Under the pieces are notes generated by a model. The model was not told the DNA's origin. It saw only the letters and a list, made by a program, of their open reading frames with translations, and did no database searches. Shown in pieces: positions 35,838 to 43,089 of a DNA stretch of 46,766 bases; the first letter of the stretch is position 1; each line of letters starts with the position of its first letter. A program made the position numbers and the translations under genes. The stretch is from contig CAJFQM010000015.1 of the NCBI GenBank assembly GCA_904419075.1, positions 1-46,766 on the forward strand, written 5' to 3'. This DNA is from an uncultured Clostridia bacterium (GTDB lineage: Bacteria; Bacillota; Clostridia; Christensenellales; Borkfalkiaceae).

Positions 35838-35952
35838 CGGAAACAAGCGTCCGCACCGTCGTCCCGGACGGAAGAACAATGTTCCCAAAGACGGAAAAGG
35901 ACAAAATCAACGTCCCGCCGAACGATAAAATACAGACGCAAACACATTTTGT

Positions 35953-35981
35953 TTGATTTTTCCCTTTTCGTGTGCTATAAT
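35953..35981 (+). promoter_or_regulatory. Promoter of the PH-like protein gene, apparently leaderless
   Basis: TTGATT (35953-35958) and TATAAT (35976-35981) have a 17-bp spacer. Six nucleotides separate the -10 box from the ATG at 35988. Confidence 0.7.
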
Positions 35982-35987
35982 AGAGCC

Positions 35988-36497
35988 ATGAAAAAGAAAA
36001 ACGTCTCTCAACAACCGAAATATTTCCGTTTCCGATTCTCCAAAACGATTCTCGCCGCTTGCGCCGGAGCCATCGTTCTCTGCATTGCGGCCATCGCGAT
36101 TTCTGTCTGGCGGATTTTTGAAAATGCAGGGCTCCACGTCTTTAACGACTGGCTGAAATATCCCTTCCTCATTCTCGTCAGCGCCGCGGGACTGGTCATC
36201 GTCGTCTCTCTGCTCGTCAAATCGCAGTATATCGTAGACGACAAATATTTCTCGACGCAGTTCGGAATCATCAAAAGCAAGTGTGCTTTGAAAGACATCA
36301 CTTCCGTAGTATTGGATACGGACACGAACAAGCTGACCGTATATATGGGCGAGGCTTATTCCGTCATCTCCGTACAGTCTTCCTGGAACGAAGATTTTGT
36401 GCGCGCTCTCTTAAAGGGGAACCCCGACATCGATTACAGTTATACCGTCAAGGAAAACAAACCCGACGAAACCCAAAACAACGATAAAAAATCATAA
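35988..36497 (+). CDS. Small two-pass membrane protein with a PH-like domain
   Basis: A 169-residue protein. A basic N-terminus precedes two membrane segments (about 19-41 and 55-78), then a soluble beta-rich part (SQYIVDDKYFSTQFGIIKSKCALKDITSVVLDTDTNKLTVYM is its outline) that resembles bacterial PH domains. The C-terminus is charged. Function unknown. The ATG has no ribosome site but a promoter 6 nt away. A terminator follows. Confidence 0.8.
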   Translation: MKKKNVSQQPKYFRFRFSKTILAACAGAIVLCIAAIAISVWRIFENAGLHVFNDWLKYPFLILVSAAGLVIVVSLLVKSQYIVDDKYFSTQFGIIKSKCALKDITSVVLDTDTNKLTVYMGEAYSVISVQSSWNEDFVRALLKGNPDIDYSYTVKENKPDETQNNDKKS

Positions 36498-36521
36498 CAG
36501 ATGCCCCTTTACAGGGCTCGC

Positions 36522-36549
36522 TTCCCCGCCGCAAAGCGGGGAAATTTTT
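36522..36549 (+). terminator. Intrinsic terminator after the PH-like gene
   Basis: TTCCCCGC (36522-36529) pairs with GCGGGGAA (36536-36543) and is followed by ATTTTTTATTTT. It overlaps the end of the convergent RimK-like gene. Confidence 0.82.
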
Positions 36550-37430
36550 TATTTTCCGTTCATCGTCCGAAAAATATGTTCCGCGTACAATCGGGCGATA
36601 TTCATTCCCGTCGCCGCTTCCATGCCCTCGAAAAACGCGTTGGAATTGACCTCGCAAAGCACGGGGCCGGAATCCGTCTCCAACAAATCGACGCCGCAGT
36701 AGTCCAATTGCAACGCTTCGGCAGCTTTTTCCGCCGCAAGGCGGAAAGATTCCGTGAGTCCGACGCAGACTCCGCGACCGCCCAATTCGATATTCGAGCG
36801 GAATTCTCCTTTTTGAGCCCGCCGTTCCATCGCGGCGACAGCCCGACCGCCGATGACGATGACGCGAATATCGCGGCCCGCCGACTCCGCGATGTATCTT
36901 TGATAAAAATGCGGGCAATATAGAAAATCTTTTTCCGTCGTCCTCAGCTCGTCCATGGTTTGTATCAGACGAACGTCTTTTCCGAAAGACCCGAAACTTT
37001 TTTTTGCGACGAGCGGAAATCCCAACCTCGCGGCCGTACGCGAGAGAAATGATTCGTCCGGATGTACGCCCGGAGTATAACAGAGCGGCGCCGAAACCGA
37101 TTCGGGAATCTCGATTCCGGAATCGGAAAGCGCAAGGTATGTCAGCATTTTATCGTCGCAGCGCTCTACCGCTTCCGATGAATTGAAGAGTCGCATGCCC
37201 GCTTTTTCGAGGATTCGCCCCAGATATTTATCTTTGTCGAGATATACCGCAAAATCAAAACCGCCGACAGCTTCCGCCCTTCCGTCGAAGCGAATCGCGG
37301 CGTCTATCTCGCTCGTCCGACGAATCTCGGCCTCTATTCCTATCCCTTTGAGTTCCTCCGCGATGCGGCGGCTTTGGCGGAAAAACTTTTCGCCGTTGGG
37401 ATAGGCGTTCATAACGATTAAACCTTTCAT
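36549..37430 (-). CDS. RimK-like ATP-grasp ligase
   Basis: A 293-residue ATP-grasp enzyme of the RimK/alpha-glutamate ligase group. The preATP-grasp domain has the N-terminal MKGLIVMNAYPNGEKF and a segment KDKYLGRILEKAGMRLFNSSEAVERCDDK. Nucleotide binding involves GFPLVAKKSFGSFGKDV; the metal and substrate residues are in DIRVIVIGGRAVAAMERRA and LLETDSGPVLCEVNSNAFFEG. It should join an amino acid to a carboxylate, but the acceptor (protein, cofactor or peptide) is unknown. GGAAG precedes the ATG, just after the hom terminator. Confidence 0.88.
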   Translation of the reverse strand: MKGLIVMNAYPNGEKFFRQSRRIAEELKGIGIEAEIRRTSEIDAAIRFDGRAEAVGGFDFAVYLDKDKYLGRILEKAGMRLFNSSEAVERCDDKMLTYLALSDSGIEIPESVSAPLCYTPGVHPDESFLSRTAARLGFPLVAKKSFGSFGKDVRLIQTMDELRTTEKDFLYCPHFYQRYIAESAGRDIRVIVIGGRAVAAMERRAQKGEFRSNIELGGRGVCVGLTESFRLAAEKAAEALQLDYCGVDLLETDSGPVLCEVNSNAFFEGMEAATGMNIARLYAEHIFRTMNGK

Positions 37431-37445
37431 CTTTTCTTCCGTTCA

Positions 37446-37473
37446 AAAAGCGAGGGTTATTCCCCTCGCTTTT
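37446..37473 (-). terminator. Intrinsic terminator after hom
   Basis: AAAAGCGAGGG (37446-37456) pairs with CCCTCGCTTTT, and five T follow on the minus strand. It lies 12 nt after the hom stop. Confidence 0.85.
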
Positions 37474-37484
37474 CCCTTTTCCTT

Positions 37485-38849
37485 TTAAGATTCTACCCGA
37501 ATGATCGTTTCGACTTTGGCCATACCGGAAGCGTCGATTTTCGCTGCCGCGCCGCGAATGGCATTTTCCGTCGTGACGTGCGTGATGAGAATGAGCGGAA
37601 CCCGTTCTCCTTCCGATTCCGTTCCGCAAGCCGAATCCTCGTCTTCCACCGCGACCGGGGAGATCTGTTCTTCCTCCGTCACCTCTTCAAGTTCCGACGT
37701 ACCTTTCTGTACGAGTTCGACGATGGAAATGCCGTATCTTGCCAGAATTCCCGAAACTTTTGCGAGTACGCCCGCCTTATCCGCCGCCGACAGGCGCAGA
37801 TAATAGGCGCTGCTGAAATCGGATACGAATTTCGTGTCCTTATCCGCCGCCGCGGTATTCTTGAAAGTAGAATATTTGATGTCCGAATGAGTCGCCGCAT
37901 AAATGACGTCGCTGACTACCGAGCTGCCCGTGGGAAGCGCCCCCGCGCCCCGGCCGTACAGCATAATGTCGTCCACGGCGTCGCCTTTGAGAAATACCGC
38001 GTTAAAACTGTCGTGTACGCTGGCGAGGGGATGAGAATTTTTAATAAACGTGGGGTGTACGCGCACTTCAATACCCTTGGACGTATTTTTGCCGATCGCG
38101 AGAAGTTTCAGCGTATAGCCCAACTGTTTCCCGAAAGCGATGTCCGTTTTATCCACAGAGGAAATTCCCTCGCGGAAAACCTTTGTATAAGGTACTTTGG
38201 TGTGGAAAGCGAGGGAAGAAAGTATCGACAGCTTATACATCGCGTCAAAGCCCTCCACGTCGTTCGTGGGATCGGCTTCGGCGTAACCGAGCTTCTGCGC
38301 CTCTTTCAAAGCGGCGGCATAATCCTCGTTCTCCTCCGCCATCTTCGTCAGGATATAATTGGTGGTGCCGTTGATAATTCCCATCATCTCGGAAATGCAA
38401 TTCGCCTGCACGCCGTCGAGCAAGGTACGGATAATCGGAACTCCGCCCACGCAGCTGGCTTCGAAGTACAGTCCGCAGCAGTTTCTCCGAGCCGTGCGTT
38501 CCAATTCGTGAGAATATTTGCAGATAAGTTCCTTATTGGACGTAACGACGCTCTTTCCTTCGTGCAGAGCCGCGAGGACATAGTCCTTTGCCGCCTCCAC
38601 CCCGCCGATACATTCTATGACGATATCCACGGCGGGATTCGCGATAACTTCCGCGATGCTCCCCGCGATACATTCCTCCGGCACGCCCATGGCGAGCGCC
38701 TTCTCCCGATTCCGCACGAGTACGTTTTCCACTTCTATATCCACGTTCTGCGTCTTTTGGTAAAATTCTCTGTGCTCGGTGAGAATTTTATACGTTCCGC
38801 CTCCGACGACGCCGAGTCCCAATATCGCTACGCCCACTCTTTTCATCAT
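37485..38849 (-). CDS. hom: Homoserine dehydrogenase
   Basis: A 454-residue enzyme converting aspartate semialdehyde to homoserine, for threonine and methionine synthesis. The NAD(P) motif GLGVVGGGTYKIL lies at 11-23. Catalytic-domain segments are VVTSNKELI, GIINGTTNYILTKM and AEADPTNDVEGFDAMYKLSILSS. A C-terminal ACT domain (about 365-454, DKAGVLAKVSGILARYGISI) senses amino acids. Between the ACT strands is an extra acidic stretch of about 28 residues (SELEEVTEEEQ through to CGTES). GGAGGAGG precedes the ATG. It is the last gene after the ECF and coaX genes. Confidence 0.95.
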   Translation of the reverse strand: MMKRVGVAILGLGVVGGGTYKILTEHREFYQKTQNVDIEVENVLVRNREKALAMGVPEECIAGSIAEVIANPAVDIVIECIGGVEAAKDYVLAALHEGKSVVTSNKELICKYSHELERTARRNCCGLYFEASCVGGVPIIRTLLDGVQANCISEMMGIINGTTNYILTKMAEENEDYAAALKEAQKLGYAEADPTNDVEGFDAMYKLSILSSLAFHTKVPYTKVFREGISSVDKTDIAFGKQLGYTLKLLAIGKNTSKGIEVRVHPTFIKNSHPLASVHDSFNAVFLKGDAVDDIMLYGRGAGALPTGSSVVSDVIYAATHSDIKYSTFKNTAAADKDTKFVSDFSSAYYLRLSAADKAGVLAKVSGILARYGISIVELVQKGTSELEEVTEEEQISPVAVEDEDSACGTESEGERVPLILITHVTTENAIRGAAAKIDASGMAKVETIIRVES

Positions 38850-38907
38850 AGTCTTGCCTCCTCCGGAATGTCTGATGTCAATATTATTTTAGCTGATCAA
38901 GCAACTT

Positions 38908-39714
38908 TTATGCCCCGACGGGTGCTTGTCCGTCTTCTTCCGGGCGATTGAGATAATAGAGATATTTCAATCCCTCCAACGTAAGAAGTTTATCCACCAC
39001 ATCGATGCAGGAAACCTCTTTGGAAATGACCTGGCTGAACCCGCCCGTCGCGATCGTCTTCGCAAACGGCGCTTTCAGCTCCTTTTTGATTCGGGTGACG
39101 ATATATTCCACCAATCCCGCAAAACCGAACACAATCCCCGCCTGCATGTTTGTAATCGTATTTTTGGCGATGATGCTCTTCGGAGCTTCTATCTCCACGC
39201 GCGGCAGTTTCGCCGTACCGTTGACCAGGGAATCGAGAGAACCTTTGATTCCGGGAGCAATGACCCCGCCTATAAATTCGTTGTTTTCGTTGATGATGTT
39301 AAACGTGGTGGCCGTACCGAAATCGATGACGATCATCGGCTTTTCCTCCCCGTATTTTACAATGGCGGAAACGCAGTTGACGATACGATCCGCCCCCACT
39401 TCCCGCGCGTCGTCGCAGCGGATATTCAGTCCGGATTTTAAGCCTGGCTCGATGCGCAAAGGCTCTATTCCGAGATAGAGATGACACATGCGCTCGATCG
39501 TATAATCGAGGGAAGGTACGACCGACGAAATAATCCCGCCCGTAATTCCGTCGCGCTTAATTTCCCTCACCTTTAACATATTCACGAGCTGCGATCCGTA
39601 TTCATCCGAAGTTTTTTTCAAATCGGTGGCGACGCGGAAAGAAATACACAGCGTCTCGCCCTCGTAAATCGCATATTTGATGTTGGTATTGCCTATATCG
39701 ATACAGATAATCAT
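38908..39714 (-). CDS. coaX: Type III pantothenate kinase
   Basis: A 268-residue kinase for the first step of coenzyme A synthesis. The phosphate loop DIGNTNIKYAIYEG (5-18), the catalytic GADRIVNCVSA and IDFGTATTFN motifs, and GGVIAPGIKGSLDSL are typical of CoaX; type III enzymes need a monovalent cation and resist CoA feedback. The ATG at 39714 gives the standard N-terminus. A TTG at 39741 with an AAGGG site is the alternative. It follows the ECF transporter gene. Confidence 0.95.
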   Translation of the reverse strand: MIICIDIGNTNIKYAIYEGETLCISFRVATDLKKTSDEYGSQLVNMLKVREIKRDGITGGIISSVVPSLDYTIERMCHLYLGIEPLRIEPGLKSGLNIRCDDAREVGADRIVNCVSAIVKYGEEKPMIVIDFGTATTFNIINENNEFIGGVIAPGIKGSLDSLVNGTAKLPRVEIEAPKSIIAKNTITNMQAGIVFGFAGLVEYIVTRIKKELKAPFAKTIATGGFSQVISKEVSCIDVVDKLLTLEGLKYLYYLNRPEEDGQAPVGA

Positions 39715-39778
39715 TTTATTCGATACGCTGTCTTCGGGCAAACGCGCCCTTCTCAGACGATTTTCTCCTTTTTCGGTT

Positions 39779-40405
39779 TTAAGCGTTTTTTCCGTTCTTT
39801 CTTCCCGCCGTTTTTTCTATCACCGATACGATGCGATACAAAGCGGGCGCTATCAACAGATTGACGACGATTTCCAAAACAAAGTTCAGCCAGATCAGAC
39901 CGAATACCGTCACGAATACAACGCCTGCGGTTGCTTCCGTACCCAAAAACGAAGCGACGTCGTTTTTCATGATCACCATACCCAGCAGATAGATTCCCGT
40001 ATTCACGACCGCAACGGTAAGCGCGGCAACATAAGAAGCAATCAGCTCGTTCTTTTTCCCGATCGCCCGATACAGTATTCCGGCGACGACTCCCGCGAGC
40101 GTCGTTTTTCCGATACATACGATCGTTAAAATGACGGGACTTGCCTGAAACAGAAACGCGGTGGACGGTTCCCGCCCCATGACCGCCGTCGTGATAAAGG
40201 TGACGAGCCCCGAAACCAATCCGACCAATCCGCCGCCGTATGCCCCGAAAAAGATCCCCGCAAGCACGATGGGGATAAGGCTGAAATTCAGCGTGACGCC
40301 GAACATAGGGATCGCGCTTGCAAACAGTTGCAAAACGACGACGAGTGCAATCAAAACGGCAAGATACGCTATCGTCCTCGCCGTAAAGAAACGGTTGCTT
40401 TTCAT
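39779..40405 (-). CDS. ECF transporter S component, possibly for pantothenate
   Basis: A 208-residue substrate-binding membrane component of an energy-coupling-factor vitamin importer. About six membrane segments fill it, with the family stretch FGVTLNFSLIPIVLAGIFFGAYGGGLVGLVSGLVTFI. GGAGG lies 7 nt before the ATG at 40405. The shared ATPase and T subunits are not in the window. The adjacent coaX makes pantothenate (PanT-like) a reasonable substrate guess, but this is context only. Confidence 0.9.
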   Translation of the reverse strand: MKSNRFFTARTIAYLAVLIALVVVLQLFASAIPMFGVTLNFSLIPIVLAGIFFGAYGGGLVGLVSGLVTFITTAVMGREPSTAFLFQASPVILTIVCIGKTTLAGVVAGILYRAIGKKNELIASYVAALTVAVVNTGIYLLGMVIMKNDVASFLGTEATAGVVFVTVFGLIWLNFVLEIVVNLLIAPALYRIVSVIEKTAGRKNGKNA

Positions 40406-40564
40406 AAAAATGCCTCCATCGAGTTCTTCCACGACCGAAAGATACCCGTGACGATAAAAAATATGTATACTTTCCCGCAACGTGAGTCAGACCGCAAAAT
40501 CGAGGCGTATCCGCCCGCGGAAAAATATCTTTATTATTATACCGCATTTTTTCTTTTCTGGCAA
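40406..40564 (-). promoter_or_regulatory. Promoter and structured leader of the ECF-coaX-hom run
   Basis: On the minus strand TTGCCA (40559-40564) and TATAAT (40536-40541) have a 17-bp spacer. The leader of about 125 nt can fold: GGCG-GATA-CGCC lies within a CCGC/GCGG stem, and GAAAG-ATAC pairs with GTAT-CTTTC farther on. No known riboswitch consensus was recognised. The fold may still be regulatory. Confidence 0.55.
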
Positions 40565-40631
40565 CAAAATAAAAGAAGAAAATCGGAACATTTTTTCCCC
40601 TGTCCGTAATACTATGTAATAGAAAGATAAA

Positions 40632-40682
40632 ACCGCAGGCCATTTCTCTCTTTCGGAGTCGATTTTACATATCCCCTGCGGT
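40632..40682. repeat. Inverted repeat upstream of the Cys-rich gene
   Basis: ACCGCAGG (40632-40639) and CCTGCGGT (40675-40682) flank 35 nt, just before the AGGAGG site of the 40707 gene. They could form a hairpin in its leader. No clear promoter was found for that gene. Confidence 0.45.
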
Positions 40683-40706
40683 GAAAACACAGGAGGTTTT
40701 TATTTT

Positions 40707-40913
40707 ATGAATTGCTGCACACAGGGTAACACCACCCTTTGGATTCTCATTGCGTTGCTCGTTTTAGGCTCGAAAGACGGATGTTTCAGTGACGGTATTT
40801 TGAGCGGCTGCGGTCTGCCCATCATTCTCGCGCTCCTCTATTGCCTCTATAAGAACGGAACGCTTTCCGCGATCCTCACCCCTTCGTGCGGATGCGGGTG
40901 CGGCTGCAACTGA
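40707..40913 (+). CDS. Cys-rich small membrane protein
   Basis: A 68-residue protein with nine cysteines. CC occurs at residues 3-4, two hydrophobic stretches (about 11-21 and 37-47) occupy the middle, and the end is SCGCGCGCN. AGGAGG precedes the ATG. It resembles short high-cysteine proteins common in Clostridia (sometimes labelled HCB/chorion-like), whose function is not known. The Cys tail could bind metal. A good ribosome site and terminator make it a real gene. Confidence 0.8.
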   Translation: MNCCTQGNTTLWILIALLVLGSKDGCFSDGILSGCGLPIILALLYCLYKNGTLSAILTPSCGCGCGCN

Positions 40914-41000
40914 GCCAAAAAATCCGGACCGCCCTCTATTCGGCAAAATTCGCCGAAAAGAAACGGCTCACGGAGAAAATCGGCCGATTGTCGGCAACGA

Positions 41001-41033
41001 ATACGGCACAGCGATACGCTGTGCCGTATTTTT
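41001..41033. terminator. Intrinsic terminator after the Cys-rich gene
   Basis: ATACGGCACAGCG (41001-41013) pairs with CGCTGTGCCGTAT (41017-41029) and five T follow on the plus strand. It probably also ends the convergent glk transcript. Confidence 0.88.
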
Positions 41034-41069
41034 CATTGATGTTGTTTCATCGCATACCTGCCTATGCTT

Positions 41070-42029
41070 TTACTGCCTTTTCAGCATCGCCAGACGAGCG
41101 GCTCCGCATACTCCCGCGTCATTTTTCAGTCCCGCCACACAGATTTCGACAGGGGCATAATCGCTTCCGCCGAACAGTAACCGTTTCACTCTACGTTTTA
41201 AAGGCTTCAAAAGCGCGTCTCCCTCGGCGCACACTCCGCCGCCCAGCAAAACAGCTTCCGGGCGGAACACATTCGCCAGATTCGTAATTCCCTCCGCCAG
41301 ATAGCGGATATATTCGGAAACGACTCTTTTCGCGTGTTTATCCCCCGCGCGCATGGCGTCGAATGCCGTCTTTCCGTCCACGTTTTCCAAAGTACCTGCC
41401 ACACTCCACAGCGCGCTGTCCGGATGTCTTTCCATCATGCGTTTGGTCTGGGAAATCAGCGCCGTCGCCGAAGCGTAAGCCTCAAAACAACCGCGGCGGC
41501 CACACGTACATTTCGCGCCGCCTACGCGAATGACTTCATGACCGATTTCCGCGCCGGCCGAACGATTTCCTTCAAATAATTTCCCGTCGATTACGATTCC
41601 GCCGCCGACGCCCGTTCCCAAAGTCACCAAAATCATGGACGAGTATTTCTTCCCCGCGCCGCAGAAATTTTCTCCGAGCGCCGCCGCGTTGGCGTCGTTC
41701 GTGATATAGACGGGCAGACTGAGCGTCTCGCGAAGTTCCCTGCACAGGGGAACATTTTTCCAGTTGATATTATTGCTGTAAACGATCACGCCGTTCTGAC
41801 TGTCTATCGTTCCAGGCGCCCCGATTCCGATTGCTTTCAATTCCGCGCGGCTGACGCCGACTCTGTCCGCAAGCCGAAGGACCAAATCCGCCATATCGGC
41901 CGCAATAGCAGGATAGGGCCGCTCTTTTCCCGTGGGAATTTTATCTTTGCAGAGAATATTCCCCTCTTCGTCCACAATTCCGCATTTGACGAAAGTTCCG
42001 CCTAAATCGATTCCCGCGTAATAATTCAT
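41070..42029 (-). CDS. glk: ROK-family glucokinase
   Basis: A 319-residue sugar kinase of the ROK family. The phosphate loop is GIDLGGTFVKCGIVDEEG (6-23), the catalytic Asp lies in ITNDANAAALGE, sugar binding involves GTGVGGGIVIDG, and the ROK zinc motif is CTCGRRGCFEAYASATA with the preceding GAEIGHEVI. It phosphorylates glucose or a related hexose. The start overlaps the manA stop by 4 nt, so it is translated after manA. Confidence 0.93.
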   Translation of the reverse strand: MNYYAGIDLGGTFVKCGIVDEEGNILCKDKIPTGKERPYPAIAADMADLVLRLADRVGVSRAELKAIGIGAPGTIDSQNGVIVYSNNINWKNVPLCRELRETLSLPVYITNDANAAALGENFCGAGKKYSSMILVTLGTGVGGGIVIDGKLFEGNRSAGAEIGHEVIRVGGAKCTCGRRGCFEAYASATALISQTKRMMERHPDSALWSVAGTLENVDGKTAFDAMRAGDKHAKRVVSEYIRYLAEGITNLANVFRPEAVLLGGGVCAEGDALLKPLKRRVKRLLFGGSDYAPVEICVAGLKNDAGVCGAARLAMLKRQ

Positions 42030-42955
42030 ACCTGTCCCCCCTCGTTTTCCGCCGTCAGAATAATTTTTGCTTTTCCCGTCAGGGAATAGACTTCCCCGCA
42101 GGGAATAAAGAAGCTGTCTCCCGCCGAGAAGGTTTCGCCGTCAATTTTCCCTTCGCCGCTCAATACGTTTACCGCCGTAAAAGAAGTTTCGTTCTTTTCG
42201 GAAAATTCTCCGTCCAAAAGAAGCTCCCTGCAACGGAAATATTTGCATTGCGTCAAAAGCCGCAGTGTACCTCCTTCAAAGGGCTCGGGCTGCCCGCTCG
42301 CCGTCTCGTCGCGAAAGGCATTGAAATGTATGACGTCTACCGCTTTGTCGATATGTAAGGGTCTGAGTTTTCCGTCCGCTCCTCGGCGATTATAATCGTA
42401 TACGCGATAAGTCACGTTACTGCTCTGCTGAACTTCGCAAATGACGCAACCCGCACCGATGGCGTGTACGGTACCCGCCTTGATGAGGAAACAGTCGCCC
42501 GCTTTTACGGGAATAAAGTTCAAAAGTTCCTCTACGGTTCCGTCCTTGACTTTATCCAAAAACTCCTCGCGGGAAGTATTTCTCGAAAACCCGCAATAAA
42601 TTCCGGCTCCTTCGTCCGCCTGCAAGATATACCACATCTCCGTTTTTCCGTTATCGTTCTCCACCCGCCGCGCGTATTCGTCGTCGGGATGAACCTGAAC
42701 GGACAGGTTCTGTGCAGCGTCGATATATTTGATGAGTACGGGAAAAGCAGAACCTTTCTTATCCACGGCAACGGGATTTTCCGCGATGTATTCGGGAAAA
42801 AGTCTGCCGTCTTTACAGCGGCTCGGACCGTCGGGATGAACGGAGACTTCCCAGCTCTCGCTGATTTTCTTTCCGCCGTTATCCCGACCGAAAAGTCCCT
42901 TCAATTTATATCCGCCCCACAGATAATCTTTGAGTACGGGAAAAAGTTTTATCAT
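42026..42955 (-). CDS. manA: Mannose-6-phosphate isomerase, class I
   Basis: A 309-residue zinc isomerase linking mannose-6-phosphate and fructose-6-phosphate. Metal and substrate residues are in LSVQVHPDDEYA, KTEMWYIL, and KAGTVHAIGAGCVICEVQQSSNVTYRVYDYNR. It is the short bacterial form. GGAGG precedes the ATG. With glk it forms a two-gene sugar-entry operon. Confidence 0.95.
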   Translation of the reverse strand: MIKLFPVLKDYLWGGYKLKGLFGRDNGGKKISESWEVSVHPDGPSRCKDGRLFPEYIAENPVAVDKKGSAFPVLIKYIDAAQNLSVQVHPDDEYARRVENDNGKTEMWYILQADEGAGIYCGFSRNTSREEFLDKVKDGTVEELLNFIPVKAGDCFLIKAGTVHAIGAGCVICEVQQSSNVTYRVYDYNRRGADGKLRPLHIDKAVDVIHFNAFRDETASGQPEPFEGGTLRLLTQCKYFRCRELLLDGEFSEKNETSFTAVNVLSGEGKIDGETFSAGDSFFIPCGEVYSLTGKAKIILTAENEGGQV

Positions 42956-42982
42956 TTTTTTCCTCCGAAACGTTTTTCTATC

Positions 42983-43010
42983 ATTATAACGATTTTTCCC
43001 GTTTTGTCAA
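42983..43010 (-). promoter_or_regulatory. Promoter of manA-glk
   Basis: TTGACA (43005-43010, minus) and TATAAT (42983-42988) have a 16-bp spacer; both match consensus. The leader is about 25 nt. Confidence 0.8.
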
Positions 43011-43051
43011 GCATATCCGCCGCTTTCCCGCAATATGGAAATGCTGAAAAT

Positions 43052-43073
43052 GCCCGGACAAAAAAGTCCGGGC
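43052..43073 (-). terminator. Intrinsic terminator after the CNNM/CorC gene
   Basis: GCCCGGAC (43052-43059) pairs with GTCCGGGC (43066-43073), beginning 17 nt after the stop. On the minus strand ATTTTC follows. It lies just before the manA promoter. Confidence 0.75.
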
Positions 43074-43089
43074 GGAATCGATTTCTTTG

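Noticed and set aside
35255..35956. 233-codon plus-strand frame overlapping the lipoprotein
   Set aside because: Arg/Ser-rich with no signal peptide or start signals; the overlapping frame with a lipobox is more credible.
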